DNA of 64,000 nt from Lentilactobacillus kisonensis DSM 19906 = JCM 15041 (GCF_001434135.1 NZ_AZEB01000012.1:18012-82011), one strand, 5' to 3'; positions 9,282 through 19,333 are shown, numbered from the stretch's first letter. A program made the numbers and translations. Notes: a model not told the origin generated them from the sequence alone.

Positions 9282-11963
9282 ATGACAGATAAAAGCAAAG
9301 ATGCAATACAGAATCAGGCCGAAATGGCGACTAAGTATGATCCAACTGCCATTGAAAAGGGGAGATATCACGAATGGCTTGATGAAGGGGTGTTTAGGCC
9401 CAGTGGTGATAAAAAAGCAAAGCCATTTTCAATTGTTTTGCCACCGCCAAATGTCACTGGCAAGTTACATTTAGGTCATGCTTGGGATACAACCTTACAA
9501 GATATGATTATTCGTCGGAAAAGGATGCAAGGGTTTGACACACTGTGGCTGCCAGGGATGGATCATGCTGGAATTGCGACCCAAGCTAAGGTTGAAGCAA
9601 AGCTGAGGGAACAAGGAATTTCACGTTATGACTTAGGCCGTGAAAAGTTTGTTGAAAAGGTTTGGGAATGGAAAGATGATTTTGCGGCTACTATCAAAGA
9701 ACAGTGGGCTAAGCTGGGGCTTTCATTGGATTATGAACGGGAACGGTTTACTTTAGATAAGGGATTATCCAAAGCGGTTCGCAAAGTATTCGTTGAGCTT
9801 TATAACAAGGGCTTAATTTATCGCGGTGAGTACATTATTAACTGGGATCCCCAGGCTCGGACAGCTTTGTCGGACATTGAAGTCATTCACAAGGATGATA
9901 AAGGGGCTTTTTATCACGTTAAGTATCCATTTACCGATGGAACAACGTTTAATGGCCATGATTATATCGAAATTGCAACAACGCGACCAGAGACAATGAT
10001 GGGTGATACTGCCGTAGCCGTTAACCCAAGTGATGAACGTTATAAGAACTTAGTGGGCAAAAAAGTATTAGTACCACTCATTAATCGCGAAGTGCCGATC
10101 ATTGCTGATCAATACGTTGATCCCGATTTTGGAACTGGGATGGTTAAAATTACGCCAGCCCACGATCCCAATGACTTTAAGGTTGGTAACCGGCACGATT
10201 TACCCCGGATTAACACAATGAACGAAGATGCAAGCCTGAATGAAAATGCTGGCAAGTATGAAGGGATGGACCGGTTTGAAGCTAGAAAAGCAATGGTTAA
10301 GGATCTTCAAGACCAGGATTTAATGCTTTCAATTGATCCAATTGTCCATTCAGTTGGTCATTCAGAACGAACGGGTGTCCAGGTAGAAGCTAGGCTATCA
10401 ACGCAATGGTTTGTTAAGATGCAGCCATTAGCTCAACAAGCACTTAAAAATCAGGATACGGATGATAAGGTTAATTTCTTTCCCGACCGGTTTGAAGGAA
10501 CGTTTGAAAATTGGATGGGTAACGTTCATGATTGGGTAATCTCTCGGCAACTATGGTGGGGTCATCGAATTCCGGCTTGGTACAATAAGAAGACTGGTGA
10601 GACCTATGTTGGGATGGAGGCGCCAAAGGATCCAGAAAACTGGCAACAAGATCCAGATGTGTTGGATACTTGGTTCTCATCAGCATTATGGCCATTTTCA
10701 ACAATGGGCTGGCCAGAAGATAGCGATGATATGAAACGCTACTTCCCAACCGATACGCTGGTAACTGGGTATGATATTATCTTCTTCTGGGTTTCTCGAA
10801 TGATCTTCCAAAGTTTGGAATTCACCCACCGACGACCCTTTAAAGATGTCTTGTTACATGGGCTAATTCGTGATTCCCAGGGTCGGAAGATGTCTAAATC
10901 GTTAGGAAACGGAATTGATCCGATGGATGTTATCGATAAGTACGGGGCCGATGCACTTCGCTGGTTCTTATCTAACGGTGGGACTCCTGGTCAAGACCTT
11001 AAGTTTACTTATGATAAGATGGATTCTGCTTGGAACTTTATCAACAAAATTTGGAATGCTAGTCGTTATGTCATCATGAATTTAGATGGGATTACTAAGC
11101 CAGAGTTACCTGATAAGTCGGAGTGGCAATTATCTGATCGTTGGATTTTGAGTCGCCTAAACGCAACTATTGCTAAGGTCAATGAGCAATTTGAAAAATA
11201 CAATTTTGGCGAAGCTGACCGCGCACTCTATGACTTCATTTGGTTTGACTTTTGTGATTGGTATATTGAAATGAGTAAGGAAGCTTTGACGAGTGGTGAC
11301 GCTAAGTTAAAGAAGAACACGCAAAATATCTTAGCCTATGTGTTGGATCAAACATTACGATTACTGCAACCTATTATGCCATTTGTGACTGAATACCTTT
11401 GGCAAAAGATGCCACACATTGGTAAATCATTGGTTACGGTGAGTTATCCAGAAGAACATGCTGAGTTGGCTGATTCAAGATCAGAACATGAGATGCAGTC
11501 ATTGATTGATCTTATCAAAGCAGTTCGAAATATTCGTAATGAAGCGAATGCTCCGTTGTCGTCACCAATTGACATGTTGATTCAAACTGATAATCAAACA
11601 CTCCAAGAAGTTTTTGAAGCAAATCGCGATTACATTGACCGATTTTGCCACTGTAAAGAACTGAAAATTGGTAGTGATATCAATGCGCCTAAACTTTCAA
11701 TGTCTGCAGTGATTACTGACGCCACTGTTTTTGTACCGCTAGCTGAATTAGTTGATCTTAACGAAGAAAAAGCCCGGGTTCAAAAGGACGTTGACACGTT
11801 TGAAGCTGAGGTTGCGCGTTCCGATAAGAAGCTAGCTAACCAAAAGTTTGTCGATAACGCACCGGCTACTGTGGTTGAGGCGGAGAAACAAAAGAAGGCG
11901 GATCATCAGTCTAAGCTGGATGCAGCTAAAGATCGCCTACAACAAATTACGAACGAATTATAA
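9282..11963 (+). CDS. valS: Valyl-tRNA synthetase
   Basis: An 893-residue class Ia synthetase that charges tRNA-Val and edits mischarged threonine. The HIGH-type motif HLGH is at residues 63-66 after PPPNVTG, the KMSKS signature is near residue 535 ([11 protein letters not shown]), and the CP1 editing domain lies between, with [15 protein letters not shown]. The C-terminal coiled coil (about residues 830-893) is present. ATG 9273 is an alternative start 9 bases upstream; AAAGGG serves either. T-box controlled; a hairpin terminator follows. Confidence 0.96.
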   Translation: MTDKSKDAIQNQAEMATKYDPTAIEKGRYHEWLDEGVFRPSGDKKAKPFSIVLPPPNVTGKLHLGHAWDTTLQDMIIRRKRMQGFDTLWLPGMDHAGIATQAKVEAKLREQGISRYDLGREKFVEKVWEWKDDFAATIKEQWAKLGLSLDYERERFTLDKGLSKAVRKVFVELYNKGLIYRGEYIINWDPQARTALSDIEVIHKDDKGAFYHVKYPFTDGTTFNGHDYIEIATTRPETMMGDTAVAVNPSDERYKNLVGKKVLVPLINREVPIIADQYVDPDFGTGMVKITPAHDPNDFKVGNRHDLPRINTMNEDASLNENAGKYEGMDRFEARKAMVKDLQDQDLMLSIDPIVHSVGHSERTGVQVEARLSTQWFVKMQPLAQQALKNQDTDDKVNFFPDRFEGTFENWMGNVHDWVISRQLWWGHRIPAWYNKKTGETYVGMEAPKDPENWQQDPDVLDTWFSSALWPFSTMGWPEDSDDMKRYFPTDTLVTGYDIIFFWVSRMIFQSLEFTHRRPFKDVLLHGLIRDSQGRKMSKSLGNGIDPMDVIDKYGADALRWFLSNGGTPGQDLKFTYDKMDSAWNFINKIWNASRYVIMNLDGITKPELPDKSEWQLSDRWILSRLNATIAKVNEQFEKYNFGEADRALYDFIWFDFCDWYIEMSKEALTSGDAKLKKNTQNILAYVLDQTLRLLQPIMPFVTEYLWQKMPHIGKSLVTVSYPEEHAELADSRSEHEMQSLIDLIKAVRNIRNEANAPLSSPIDMLIQTDNQTLQEVFEANRDYIDRFCHCKELKIGSDINAPKLSMSAVITDATVFVPLAELVDLNEEKARVQKDVDTFEAEVARSDKKLANQKFVDNAPATVVEAEKQKKADHQSKLDAAKDRLQQITNEL

Positions 11964-12010
11964 TCATAGAAAATAGCTTGCCAAACTGATGGTGAGTATA
12001 AATGTAACGT

Positions 12011-12053
12011 CGAGGCTGGCAGCAAAACGATGGTTTTGTACCAGCCTCGTTTT
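12011..12053 (+). terminator. Terminator or attenuator between valS and folC
   Basis: CGAGGCTGG (12011-12019) pairs with CCAGCCTCG (12041-12049), with AAAAC/GTTTT inside, followed by TTTT. It ends 13 bases before the folC start and abuts its ribosome binding site, so it could also affect folC translation. Confidence 0.7.
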
Positions 12054-12065
12054 GAGGAGAAAAAC

Positions 12066-13388
12066 ATGATCGATTCATATGAAGACGCCCTGAATTTCAT
12101 TCATGGGCGAAGTCAGTTTAAAAAGATTCCAACCCTTAAACGGATGCGCAAACTATTAGCTGAATTAGGCTCACCGGATAAAAAGGTGACCGCGATCCAC
12201 GTTGCGGGCACCAATGGTAAGGGATCAACCGTGGCGTTTTTACGAAATATTTTGGAGGAAGACGGTTATACGGTGGGTACTTTTACTTCTCCCTTTCTAA
12301 TCAAGTTCAACGAACGAATTAGCGTTAATGGCGTTTCACTACCTGACGCCGAAATTTTAAGGTTAGCCCAAAAGCTGTATCCAGTGGTTAAGAAGCTCGA
12401 CCAGACGTTACCCGAGGGTGGTCCCACTGAGTTTGAAATTATCACGGCGATGATGTTTACTTACTTTGCTGAAGGCCATGCTGATATTGTTATAATTGAG
12501 GTTGGTCTGGGTGGCTTGTTTGATTCGACCAACGTGGTTGTGCCTAAAGTATCGGTAATTGTCACAATTGGTTGGGACCATATGCATATTTTAGGAGATA
12601 CCTTACCTAAAATTGCTTATCAAAAAGCAGGGATTATTAAGCCAAACGTCCCCGTAGTTGTTGGTAGGGTTGATCAGGCGCCTTTGGCGGTTATTACCCA
12701 CACGGCTTCTGAAAAGAAGAGTCCAATAGCCGTTTTGGGTGCGGATTTTATGGCGGTCAATCCAAGAGAGCGTAACTGGATCGAGTCGTTTGACTTTACA
12801 TCTGAAAGCCATCAAATTAATAACCTTGCTACCAGTTTGATTGGTGATTACCAAACTGATAATGCCGCAGTAGCGATTCAGGCTTATATCGCATACACAC
12901 AACAGGCAGGCAAGACGATTCACAAGACGAGTATTATAAACGGGATCAAAAAAACACGATGGGCTGGAAGATTTGAACGGGTTGCTACCGAGCCAACAAT
13001 TGTTCTGGACGGTGCGCATAATATTTCTGCGGTTGACGAGGTCGTTAAACTATTACAAAACGATTTTGAACATGATCAGGTTTTTATCTTAATGGGAATT
13101 TTAGCAGATAAGCAAGCAGCTAAGATGGTCAAAAAAATGGCGACTTTTGATAAGGCTAAAATCATTCTGACCCATTTTGCTGGCCCTGGTAAGCGCCAGG
13201 CAGCTGACCCCAAAAAACTTGATCAGCAGCTTGGTGATTTAGGTAAGGAAGTTGAAGTGATTGCTGATTGGCAGCAAGCCATTGAACAAATTAAACCACT
13301 ACTTAATGATAATGACATGCTTTTAATTACAGGATCCTTATACTTTATTTCTGATGTTCGTAAGTATCTAAAAGTTAATTCCAAATAA
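12066..13388 (+). CDS. folC: Folylpolyglutamate synthase / dihydrofolate synthase
   Basis: A 440-residue Mur-ligase-fold enzyme that adds glutamate to folates in the cytoplasm. The ATP-binding loop GTNGKGST is at residues 48-55. The second conserved block IIEVGLGGLFDSTNV is near residues 142-156, and the C-terminal domain has VLDGAHN. In the family the first DSTN-type motif reads DATN; here it is DSTN. The ATG at 12066 has GAGGAG upstream. valS-folC adjacency is common in lactobacilli. Confidence 0.94.
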   Translation: MIDSYEDALNFIHGRSQFKKIPTLKRMRKLLAELGSPDKKVTAIHVAGTNGKGSTVAFLRNILEEDGYTVGTFTSPFLIKFNERISVNGVSLPDAEILRLAQKLYPVVKKLDQTLPEGGPTEFEIITAMMFTYFAEGHADIVIIEVGLGGLFDSTNVVVPKVSVIVTIGWDHMHILGDTLPKIAYQKAGIIKPNVPVVVGRVDQAPLAVITHTASEKKSPIAVLGADFMAVNPRERNWIESFDFTSESHQINNLATSLIGDYQTDNAAVAIQAYIAYTQQAGKTIHKTSIINGIKKTRWAGRFERVATEPTIVLDGAHNISAVDEVVKLLQNDFEHDQVFILMGILADKQAAKMVKKMATFDKAKIILTHFAGPGKRQAADPKKLDQQLGDLGKEVEVIADWQQAIEQIKPLLNDNDMLLITGSLYFISDVRKYLKVNSK

Positions 13389-13441
13389 TATCTTAAATAA
13401 GTCTTTGATTAAATGGATTTCATTTATTTTTTGATACGGTA

Positions 13442-13450
13442 TGATATACT
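13442..13450 (+). promoter_or_regulatory. Extended -10 promoter candidate for mreB
   Basis: TGATATACT provides TG plus the -10 hexamer TATACT (13445-13450), about 85 bases ahead of mreB. No convincing -35 hexamer is found. Confidence 0.45.
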
Positions 13451-13534
13451 TGTTTCGTTAAACAATAATAATCAATAAATCTATAATAAAAAAACTAAAA
13501 ATGAAAATTGATAGACAACGAAGGGATGGATAAC

Positions 13535-14542
13535 GTGTTCGGATTTGGGGAAAAAAACATAGGAATTGATCTTGGAACCGCCAATACAATTGTGTACGTT
13601 GAAGGAAAGGGGATTGTTCTTCGTGAACCTTCAGTGGTCGCCAAGAGCACTAAGAATGGTGAAGTCATTGCCGTTGGAGAAGAAGCTCGCGCAATGATTG
13701 GCCGGACCCCTGCAAGTATACAAGCAGTTAGACCGATGAAGGATGGCGTTATTGCTGACTATGATACGACCGTTGCGATGATGAAGTACTTTATTGAAAA
13801 GGCACTTGGTCATTCGTCTGGCAAGCCGTATGTGATGGTTTGCGTTCCAACGGGTATCACCGCCGTTGAAAAACGAGCGGTGATTGATGCAACTCGGGTG
13901 GCTGGTGCTCGGGATGCATACGTTATTGAGGAACCGTTTGCAGCTGCAATTGGCGCTGGACTGCCAGTTATGGACCCAACCGGTAGTATGGTTGTTGATA
14001 TTGGTGGGGGTACCACTGACGTTGCGACTATTTCACTTGGTGGGATTGTTTCCAGTCGTTCAGTTAGAATGGCTGGCGACAAGTTGAACGAAGCGATTTC
14101 CCAGTACATTCGTCAAAAGTATAACCTACTAATTGGTGAGCGGACTTCTGAACAATTGAAAATTGATATTGGTTCGGCTTCTCCTAAAGCGGCTAAGGAT
14201 ATTGATGCAGTTCCTATCCGTGGGCGAGATTTGGTGACCGGATTGCCGACAACCGTTGAAATTAGTGGTGCTGATGTTAACGAAGCAATCAATGAATCCG
14301 TTTCGGCCATTATTGCAACCATCAAAGAAACGTTGGAAGAGACTTCGCCTGAAATTGCTGCCGATGTTATTGATCATGGAATTGTTCTCACTGGTGGCGG
14401 TGCATTACTTAGAAATATTACGGACGTCATTGCAGATGCCACTCAAGTTCCCGTTTCCATTGCGGCTGATCCACTAGATTGTGTTGCTATCGGAACTGGT
14501 GAGTCATTGAAGAGTATCAACGTTATGAAGAAAAAACAATAA
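13535..14542 (+). CDS. mreB: Rod shape-determining protein MreB (actin-like)
   Basis: A 335-residue actin-fold ATPase that forms membrane-bound filaments guiding the elongation machinery. The phosphate 1 motif [10 protein letters not shown] follows the N-terminal FGFGEK, and phosphate 2 ([12 protein letters not shown]) and adenosine ([10 protein letters not shown]) motifs are present. GTG 13535 gives the usual short N-terminus and has AAGGG at 9 bases; ATG 13526 sits directly on that site and is less likely. Neighbouring mreC and mreD follow, so the organism is probably rod-shaped. Confidence 0.93.
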   Translation: MFGFGEKNIGIDLGTANTIVYVEGKGIVLREPSVVAKSTKNGEVIAVGEEARAMIGRTPASIQAVRPMKDGVIADYDTTVAMMKYFIEKALGHSSGKPYVMVCVPTGITAVEKRAVIDATRVAGARDAYVIEEPFAAAIGAGLPVMDPTGSMVVDIGGGTTDVATISLGGIVSSRSVRMAGDKLNEAISQYIRQKYNLLIGERTSEQLKIDIGSASPKAAKDIDAVPIRGRDLVTGLPTTVEISGADVNEAINESVSAIIATIKETLEETSPEIAADVIDHGIVLTGGGALLRNITDVIADATQVPVSIAADPLDCVAIGTGESLKSINVMKKKQ

Positions 14543-14624
14543 TTTTAACGACTTAGATAAAGTGCACTTTTAATTCTAGTGCCATGTTATCGGATCGTTA
14601 ATTTATGATCATTTAGCATTAACA

Positions 14625-14662
14625 AAGGTTGGGGCAAGTTGTTTTCGCTCCTACCTTGTTTG
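14625..14662 (+). terminator. Hairpin between mreB and mreC, possible attenuator
   Basis: AAGGTTGGGGC (14625-14635) pairs with GCTCCTACCTT (14647-14657) with one internal mismatch and a G-U pair, followed by GTTTG. The T-run is weak, so partial read-through into mreC is plausible. Confidence 0.4.
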
Positions 14663-14688
14663 TTAGTGAATAACGAATGGAGGCAATT

Positions 14689-15537
14689 ATGCAAAAATTT
14701 TTCTCCAGTCGAAAGCTTGTTATTGTCATAGTATGTTTAATCATTAGTTTTGGCTTGATGACTGTATCAGTCGCTATTCGAAACAAACGGAGTACACCAC
14801 CTTTAATTCAACAATTTGGAAACGACATTGTGGGATTTGCAGATAGAGTGGTTGCGGTCCCTATGAATGGGATTCAGCACGGTTTTGTATCGACTAAAAA
14901 CTTATTGAACACATACCAAGAAAATCAACGACTTAAGTCAAAGGTTGATCAGCTTGCTCAAACACAGGTTAAAGATCAAACGCTGGAACGAGAAAATAAA
15001 CAACTAAAGCGCCAATTGAACGTTGGAAATACGCTGACCGGATACCAAAAGATTAACGCAGCGGTTATCACCCGAACACCGTCATCCTGGGCAAGCCAAG
15101 TGATTATCAATAAGGGACAGGCTGCTGGGATCAAAAAGGATATGCCAGTTATTGCTGGTCCTGGTCTTATTGGAACCATTGCGGAAGTTAATAAGACTAA
15201 TAGTAAGGTCGTACTGGTTTCGAATACTGCCGAGAATTCAAATCGATTTGCAATTCAAATTGTTGGCTCAGATTCAAAAGTTGTTAATGGCATTATCACG
15301 TCTTATGATTCCCAAGCTAATCGGATCGTGATGGGGAATATTACCTCTAAGGCTAAGCTCACCAAGGGAGACCGTGTCTCAACTAGTGGTCTTGGTGGGG
15401 TTATTCCTAAGGGTATTTACGTTGGAACGGTTGCAAAGATTGCGGAAGACGATTATGGCCTTGCTAAGAAGGTTTACATTAAGCCGGCTGCTAACTTAAA
15501 TGACATTGAAGTCGTTTCAGTTGCTGTTAGAGATTGA
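14689..15537 (+). CDS. mreC: Rod shape-determining protein MreC
   Basis: A 282-residue bitopic membrane protein of the elongasome that links MreB to cell-wall synthases. A short cytoplasmic N-terminus is followed by a membrane segment (about residues 8-27), a coiled coil (about 70-110) and two beta-barrel subdomains outside the cell. ATG 14689 is placed by GGAGG 7 bases upstream rather than the ATG at 14677. mreD follows after 15 bases. Confidence 0.94.
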   Translation: MQKFFSSRKLVIVIVCLIISFGLMTVSVAIRNKRSTPPLIQQFGNDIVGFADRVVAVPMNGIQHGFVSTKNLLNTYQENQRLKSKVDQLAQTQVKDQTLERENKQLKRQLNVGNTLTGYQKINAAVITRTPSSWASQVIINKGQAAGIKKDMPVIAGPGLIGTIAEVNKTNSKVVLVSNTAENSNRFAIQIVGSDSKVVNGIITSYDSQANRIVMGNITSKAKLTKGDRVSTSGLGGVIPKGIYVGTVAKIAEDDYGLAKKVYIKPAANLNDIEVVSVAVRD

Positions 15538-15552
15538 TAGGGGGCTGATAAA

Positions 15553-16074
15553 ATGAAACGCAGGATTCCTATCGCTGTCTTTTTTGTTGTTGGTCAGTTT
15601 GTCGCTTTCTTCCTAGATGGGTCAATTACTCAGTTGTTGTCAGGCACGCTTTTTAAGTATCCGAATACAATGGTGCCATGTCTGACGATGATGTGGCTAA
15701 TTTTAGCTGCTTTTTTTGGGAATTCAAAAAAGCTTCATTTAACTGCGTGGGCGGCAATTGTTGGGTTTATATTCGATATGTATTACACCGGGATCCTCGG
15801 GGTTTACGTATTCATTTTTCCACTAGTCGTTTACATTTGCCAATCATTATATCAAATGTTACCACCAAGTTTCTTGAGCGGCTTTTTAGTGTACTTCTTA
15901 GGGATTACCGTATTAATGAGCCTCGGATTCATTGCGAACGCATTCATTGGTCAAGCCCCGGCTTCAGCTTCTCAATTTTTAGTAAATACATTGGCGCCTA
16001 CGTTGGCCCTCAATCTTGTGTTTTTGGCAGTTTCTTACTTTCCGGTTGAGGCTTTATATAGGACTCATAGATGA
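15553..16074 (+). CDS. mreD: Rod shape-determining protein MreD
   Basis: A 173-residue integral membrane protein with about five membrane segments, the first at residues 7-25. Size, hydropathy and position directly after mreC identify it as MreD, the membrane partner of MreC and RodA/PBP2. Its last bases overlap the upstream end of the minC frame by 4, but minC very likely starts 18 bases later. Confidence 0.92.
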   Translation: MKRRIPIAVFFVVGQFVAFFLDGSITQLLSGTLFKYPNTMVPCLTMMWLILAAFFGNSKKLHLTAWAAIVGFIFDMYYTGILGVYVFIFPLVVYICQSLYQMLPPSFLSGFLVYFLGITVLMSLGFIANAFIGQAPASASQFLVNTLAPTLALNLVFLAVSYFPVEALYRTHR

Positions 16075-16091
16075 TTGGAGGGATTAATAGA

Positions 16092-16775
16092 ATGCCAGAT
16101 GCAGCAGTGTTAAAGGGGACAAAAGACGGTTACGAAATTGTAGTGGATGAAAACGCTAATGTGGCCGATGTGTTTGCATCATTAAGAAAGTTGCTTAATA
16201 GCTTGAAAACCCAAACGGCTTCAACACACCCACAGACAATTTCTTTTGACGTGTATACTGGAATGCGGTTATGGTCAGCAAATGACCGGTCAAAAATCGA
16301 AAAGTTATTTGCTGACTATTCGGACTTTTCGGTTCACAAGATAACCTCTGATGTGATTACCAAAGAGCAGTCTAACCAAATGCTTGAGCAATTAAGTGTC
16401 CATGTTGTGGATAAAATTATCCGTAATGGTCAAGAAGAGCGGATTCAAGGTGATGTTCTGTTTCTCGGTAAAGTTCATGAAGGTGGCAAGTTACTGGTAA
16501 GCGGAAATATTTACGTCCTTGGCGACGTAAAGGGGATTATTCAAGCTGGGACTCCCGATTTTGAAGACAAAATGATTATTGGGGACGTACATAATGCACA
16601 ACAAGTCCGAATTGGTGAACAATTCGAGATCTTGGATGATACTAAACGTGAGATGAACAGCGGAACCGTCATTTACGTTAATGATTTACACGTACTTGAT
16701 TATGGCAACGTTGAAGATTTGAAGCAGATCAACCCTAAGTTCTTTAATCAGATAGGAGGAGTCATCAATGGGTAA
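16092..16775 (+). CDS. minC: Septum site-determining protein MinC
   Basis: A 227-residue FtsZ inhibitor. The N-terminal domain (about 1-100) contacts FtsZ; the C-terminal beta-helix domain (about 105-205) carries the repeated glycine turns (GDVLFLGKVHEGGKL, GNIYVLGDVKG) that bind MinD and FtsZ tails. GGAGGG at 16077-16082 sets ATG 16092; the upstream ATG at 16071 would place that site inside the gene. It overlaps minD by 8 bases, so the pair is translationally coupled. No minE is present, as expected for a Gram-positive. Confidence 0.93.
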   Translation: MPDAAVLKGTKDGYEIVVDENANVADVFASLRKLLNSLKTQTASTHPQTISFDVYTGMRLWSANDRSKIEKLFADYSDFSVHKITSDVITKEQSNQMLEQLSVHVVDKIIRNGQEERIQGDVLFLGKVHEGGKLLVSGNIYVLGDVKGIIQAGTPDFEDKMIIGDVHNAQQVRIGEQFEILDDTKREMNSGTVIYVNDLHVLDYGNVEDLKQINPKFFNQIGGVING

Positions 16776-17574
16776 AGCTTACGTTATCACTTCAGGTAAG
16801 GGAGGGGTTGGTAAAACCACTTCTTCAGCAAATATCGGGACCGCCTTGGCAATGCTTGGGAAAAAAGTTTGTTTGTTAGATCTTGATATTGGCTTACGTA
16901 ACTTGGATGTTGTTTTAGGGTTAGATAACCGGATTATGTACGACATTGTTGACGTTGCGACTGGTCGGGCGAAGTTGGCTCAGGCGCTAGTCAAAGATAA
17001 GCGGTTTGACGACTTGCTTTACTTACTTCCTGCTGCGCAGAATACAGATAAATCAGCTTTGAATCAAGAACAGGTAAAAGAGATTGTTGATGAACTCAAA
17101 CCTGATTTTGACTACATTTTAATCGACTGTCCTGCTGGAATTGAACAGGGATTTATGAATGCCATTGCGGGGGCAGATAGTGCGATTATCGTTACAACCC
17201 CTGAAATATCGGCCGTTAGGGATGCAGACCGGGTGGTTGGTCTTTTAGAACAACACCCGTTGCAAGAGCAGCCGCGTTTAATCATCAATCGAATCCGCCA
17301 GCATATGATGAAAGACGGTTCCGTAATGGATGTAGACGAAATCACCCATCATCTGGGCGTCGAATTGTTAGGAATCGTGTTAGATGACGATGCGGTTATT
17401 ACCACTTCTAATCAAGGTGAACCGGTTGTTTTGCAGCCTGAGAATCCTGCTGGCCAAGGTTATCGGGATATTGCTAGACGACTTGAAGGTGAATCTGTTC
17501 CCTTAATGGAATTAAAAGATGAAGTGAAACCGACGTTCTGGCAAAAAGTCACCCATTGGTTCAAAAAAAGCTAA
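16768..17574 (+). CDS. minD: Septum site-determining protein MinD (ParA-type ATPase)
   Basis: A 268-residue deviant Walker A ATPase that positions MinC on the membrane. The motif GKGGVGKTT is at residues 10-18, switch II has DCPAGIEQG, and the C-terminus ends in an amphipathic helix (FWQKVTHWFKKS) that serves as membrane anchor. Full length for the family. It ends the folC-mre-min region; no clear terminator hairpin follows before the T-box leader at 17640. Confidence 0.96.
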   Translation: MGKAYVITSGKGGVGKTTSSANIGTALAMLGKKVCLLDLDIGLRNLDVVLGLDNRIMYDIVDVATGRAKLAQALVKDKRFDDLLYLLPAAQNTDKSALNQEQVKEIVDELKPDFDYILIDCPAGIEQGFMNAIAGADSAIIVTTPEISAVRDADRVVGLLEQHPLQEQPRLIINRIRQHMMKDGSVMDVDEITHHLGVELLGIVLDDDAVITTSNQGEPVVLQPENPAGQGYRDIARRLEGESVPLMELKDEVKPTFWQKVTHWFKKS

Positions 17575-17654
17575 AAGAGCTTGACGGGAATGCATAAAAC
17601 GGCTATCATAAATCTTAATTAATTTAACAGTTTTAAAGGCCATGATCAGAATCG

Positions 17655-17892
17655 GAAATTAATTTAAATCACAGAGAGCTCATCAAGGTGAAAGTTGAGT
17701 ATTTGATTTGTTTCCGTCACATCTGGGAGTCATTTTTCTGAAAGTAAGTAAGAAAAAGCGGTGAGCACGTTATTGCTAGAGTTTAGTATTTAAACTCGTT
17801 GAGGTTTTTCGCATGAGCGGAAGACAAAACTGAGGTGGAACCGCGATCATAATCGTCCTCTTAAGTCACTCGCTGGCTTAAGAGGACTTTTT
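17655..17892 (+). promoter_or_regulatory. T-box leader, first and complete unit, probably histidine-specific
   Basis: Stem I begins around ACAGAGAGC (17671) and carries GGTGAAA. The T-box GGTGGAACCGCG is at 17834-17845, and the terminator GTCCTCTTAAG/CTTAAGAGGAC with T5 at 17855-17892. On the 3' side of stem I, CAC (17718-17720) is followed by ATCTGGGAG, the position and context expected for a specifier codon, suggesting histidine. The specifier reading is by eye and moderate. Confidence 0.75.
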
Positions 17893-18005
17893 GGTTTCTA
17901 AATACTGAACTCTATGAGGCTGTAAATGTGAGTTTATGGCGAACTGAGGTGGAACCGCGAAAACCATCGTCCTCTTAAGATTAACTTCTTGAGGGGACTT
18001 TTTTT
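17893..18005 (+). promoter_or_regulatory. Second, partial T-box unit (antiterminator/terminator half only)
   Basis: A second T-box GGTGGAACCGCG (17948-17959) and a second terminator (GTCCTCTTAAG with CTTGAGGGGAC, 17969-18005, then T7) follow directly. The flanking bases resemble the first unit (AACTC..TGAGG and AACTGAGG before the T-box), so this is a duplication of the 3' half. There is no room for a stem I or specifier loop between the two units. Confidence 0.8.
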
Positions 18006-18021
18006 ATTGGAGGAATGTCAA

Positions 18022-18666
18022 ATGATTCAATATATTGAACAGATTTTACCAGCACTATTATCAGGAACCAAAATGACCTTATCGATTTTCTTTTGGACGC
18101 TAATTGCTTCAATTCCGCTTGGTGCATTAGTTGGCCTTGGTTTAATTCAGCGATTCAAACCATTAGTTTGGTTGCTTAACATTTACGTTTGGCTAATGCG
18201 GGGGACACCATTACTATTACAATTAATTTTTGTGTTTTACGGTTTGCCAATTCTAGGGATTATTTTTCAACGATACGATGCCGCTTTATTTGCCTTTATT
18301 CTAAATTATACGGCCTATTTTGGGGAAATTTTCCGTGGTGGTTTTCAATCGGTTCCTAAAGGTCAGTTTGAAAGTGCCCGGGTTCTGAGATTAAGCTACG
18401 GTCAAACCATTCGTAAGATTGTCATTCCCCAAGTTTTCAAGATTGTGTTGCCATCAATTGGCAATGAAGTTATCAACTTAGTTAAAGACTCTTCATTGGT
18501 ATATGTCATTGGTCTAGGTGATTTGCTACGAGCTGGAAACGTTGCAACTGCAAGGGATGTTACCTTATTGCCACTTATTTTAGTCGGCATTATTTACCTT
18601 GCACTTACTGCGGTTTGCACGATTGTTCTGAAGCTGATTGAAAAACGTGAAAATATTTGGCAATAA
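18022..18666 (+). CDS. Amino-acid ABC transporter permease (probably histidine)
   Basis: A 214-residue polar-amino-acid-type permease (His/Glu/Gln/Arg group). The family EAA loop is visible around residues 115-140 (SARVLRLSYGQTIRKIVIPQ) and about five membrane segments are present. TTGGAGG ends 8 bases before ATG 18022. It is the first gene of a permease-ATPase-binding protein operon behind two T-box terminators. The T-box makes it a transporter for one amino acid; the CAC specifier suggests histidine (a HisXYZ-like system), but specificity is not proven. Confidence 0.88.
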   Translation: MIQYIEQILPALLSGTKMTLSIFFWTLIASIPLGALVGLGLIQRFKPLVWLLNIYVWLMRGTPLLLQLIFVFYGLPILGIIFQRYDAALFAFILNYTAYFGEIFRGGFQSVPKGQFESARVLRLSYGQTIRKIVIPQVFKIVLPSIGNEVINLVKDSSLVYVIGLGDLLRAGNVATARDVTLLPLILVGIIYLALTAVCTIVLKLIEKRENIWQ

Positions 18667-18683
18667 TCTAGGAGGGAATTCAA

Positions 18684-19319
18684 ATGTTAGAAATTAAAAA
18701 TTTAACTAAAAGATTTGGTAATAAAACCGTTATTGATGACCTTTCTATGACAGTCAAAGATAACGAAATCATGGCAATCGTCGGCCCGTCCGGTGCTGGG
18801 AAAACGATGTTACTAAGATGCATTACGGGCTTGGAAAGTGCGAATCAGGGAACCTTTTTCTGGAATGGTAATCAATTTGATCCGACTAATACTGATCAAA
18901 AAGATACAATAATTGGCATCGTCTTTCAGGATTACCAATTATTTCCAAATTTAACGGTAATGGGAAATATTACTCTGGCACCCACGATGGTTAAAAAACT
19001 ACCATTGGATCAAGTAAAGCAAACCGCTAGAGATCTCCTAGGTAGGTTAGGGTTGGATGGGAAAGAAGATCTATATCCGTTCCAGCTATCTGGTGGTCAA
19101 AAGCAACGAGTTGCAATTGTTCGAGCACTTGCAATGAACCCTAAAATCCTATGTTACGATGAACCAACTTCGGCGTTAGATCCAGCATTGCGGGATGAAG
19201 TGGCTGAAATTATTTTGGACCTTAAAAAGCAAAAAATGACACAAATCGTGGTTACTCATGATATGGACTTTGCGCAGAATGTCGCCGATGAAATTAAACG
19301 AGTGGAACAAATCGACTAG
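18684..19319 (+). CDS. Amino-acid ABC transporter ATPase
   Basis: A 211-residue nucleotide-binding subunit of the same importer. Walker A GPSGAGKT is at residues 34-41, the signature LSGGQKQRVAIVRAL at about 134-148, Walker B ILCYDEPTSALD at about 154-165, and the switch histidine in VTHDMDFA. At 211 residues it is shorter than the usual 240-residue GlnQ/HisP type: the C-terminal part after the H-loop is cut short, ending with VEQID. The stop codon region shows no frameshift sign. SD GGAGGG precedes the start. Confidence 0.9.
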   Translation: MLEIKNLTKRFGNKTVIDDLSMTVKDNEIMAIVGPSGAGKTMLLRCITGLESANQGTFFWNGNQFDPTNTDQKDTIIGIVFQDYQLFPNLTVMGNITLAPTMVKKLPLDQVKQTARDLLGRLGLDGKEDLYPFQLSGGQKQRVAIVRALAMNPKILCYDEPTSALDPALRDEVAEIILDLKKQKMTQIVVTHDMDFAQNVADEIKRVEQID

Positions 19320-19333
19320 AAAGAAGGGGTTGT

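Noticed and set aside
9110..9298. Minus-strand open frame over the valS T-box
   Set aside because: It runs through the T-box antiterminator and terminator, which explain the sequence.
12603..13019. Minus-strand open frame opposite folC, 138 codons
   Set aside because: Antisense to a clear FolC coding region, no start signal.
13810..14109. Minus-strand open frame opposite mreB, 99 codons
   Set aside because: Mirror of a strongly coding frame with conserved MreB motifs on the plus strand; no ribosome binding site.
18684..19319. Frameshift in the short ABC ATPase gene
   Set aside because: All ATPase motifs through the H-loop are present and the gene closes 14 bases before the next start with a proper ribosome binding site; only the variable C-terminal end is shorter.
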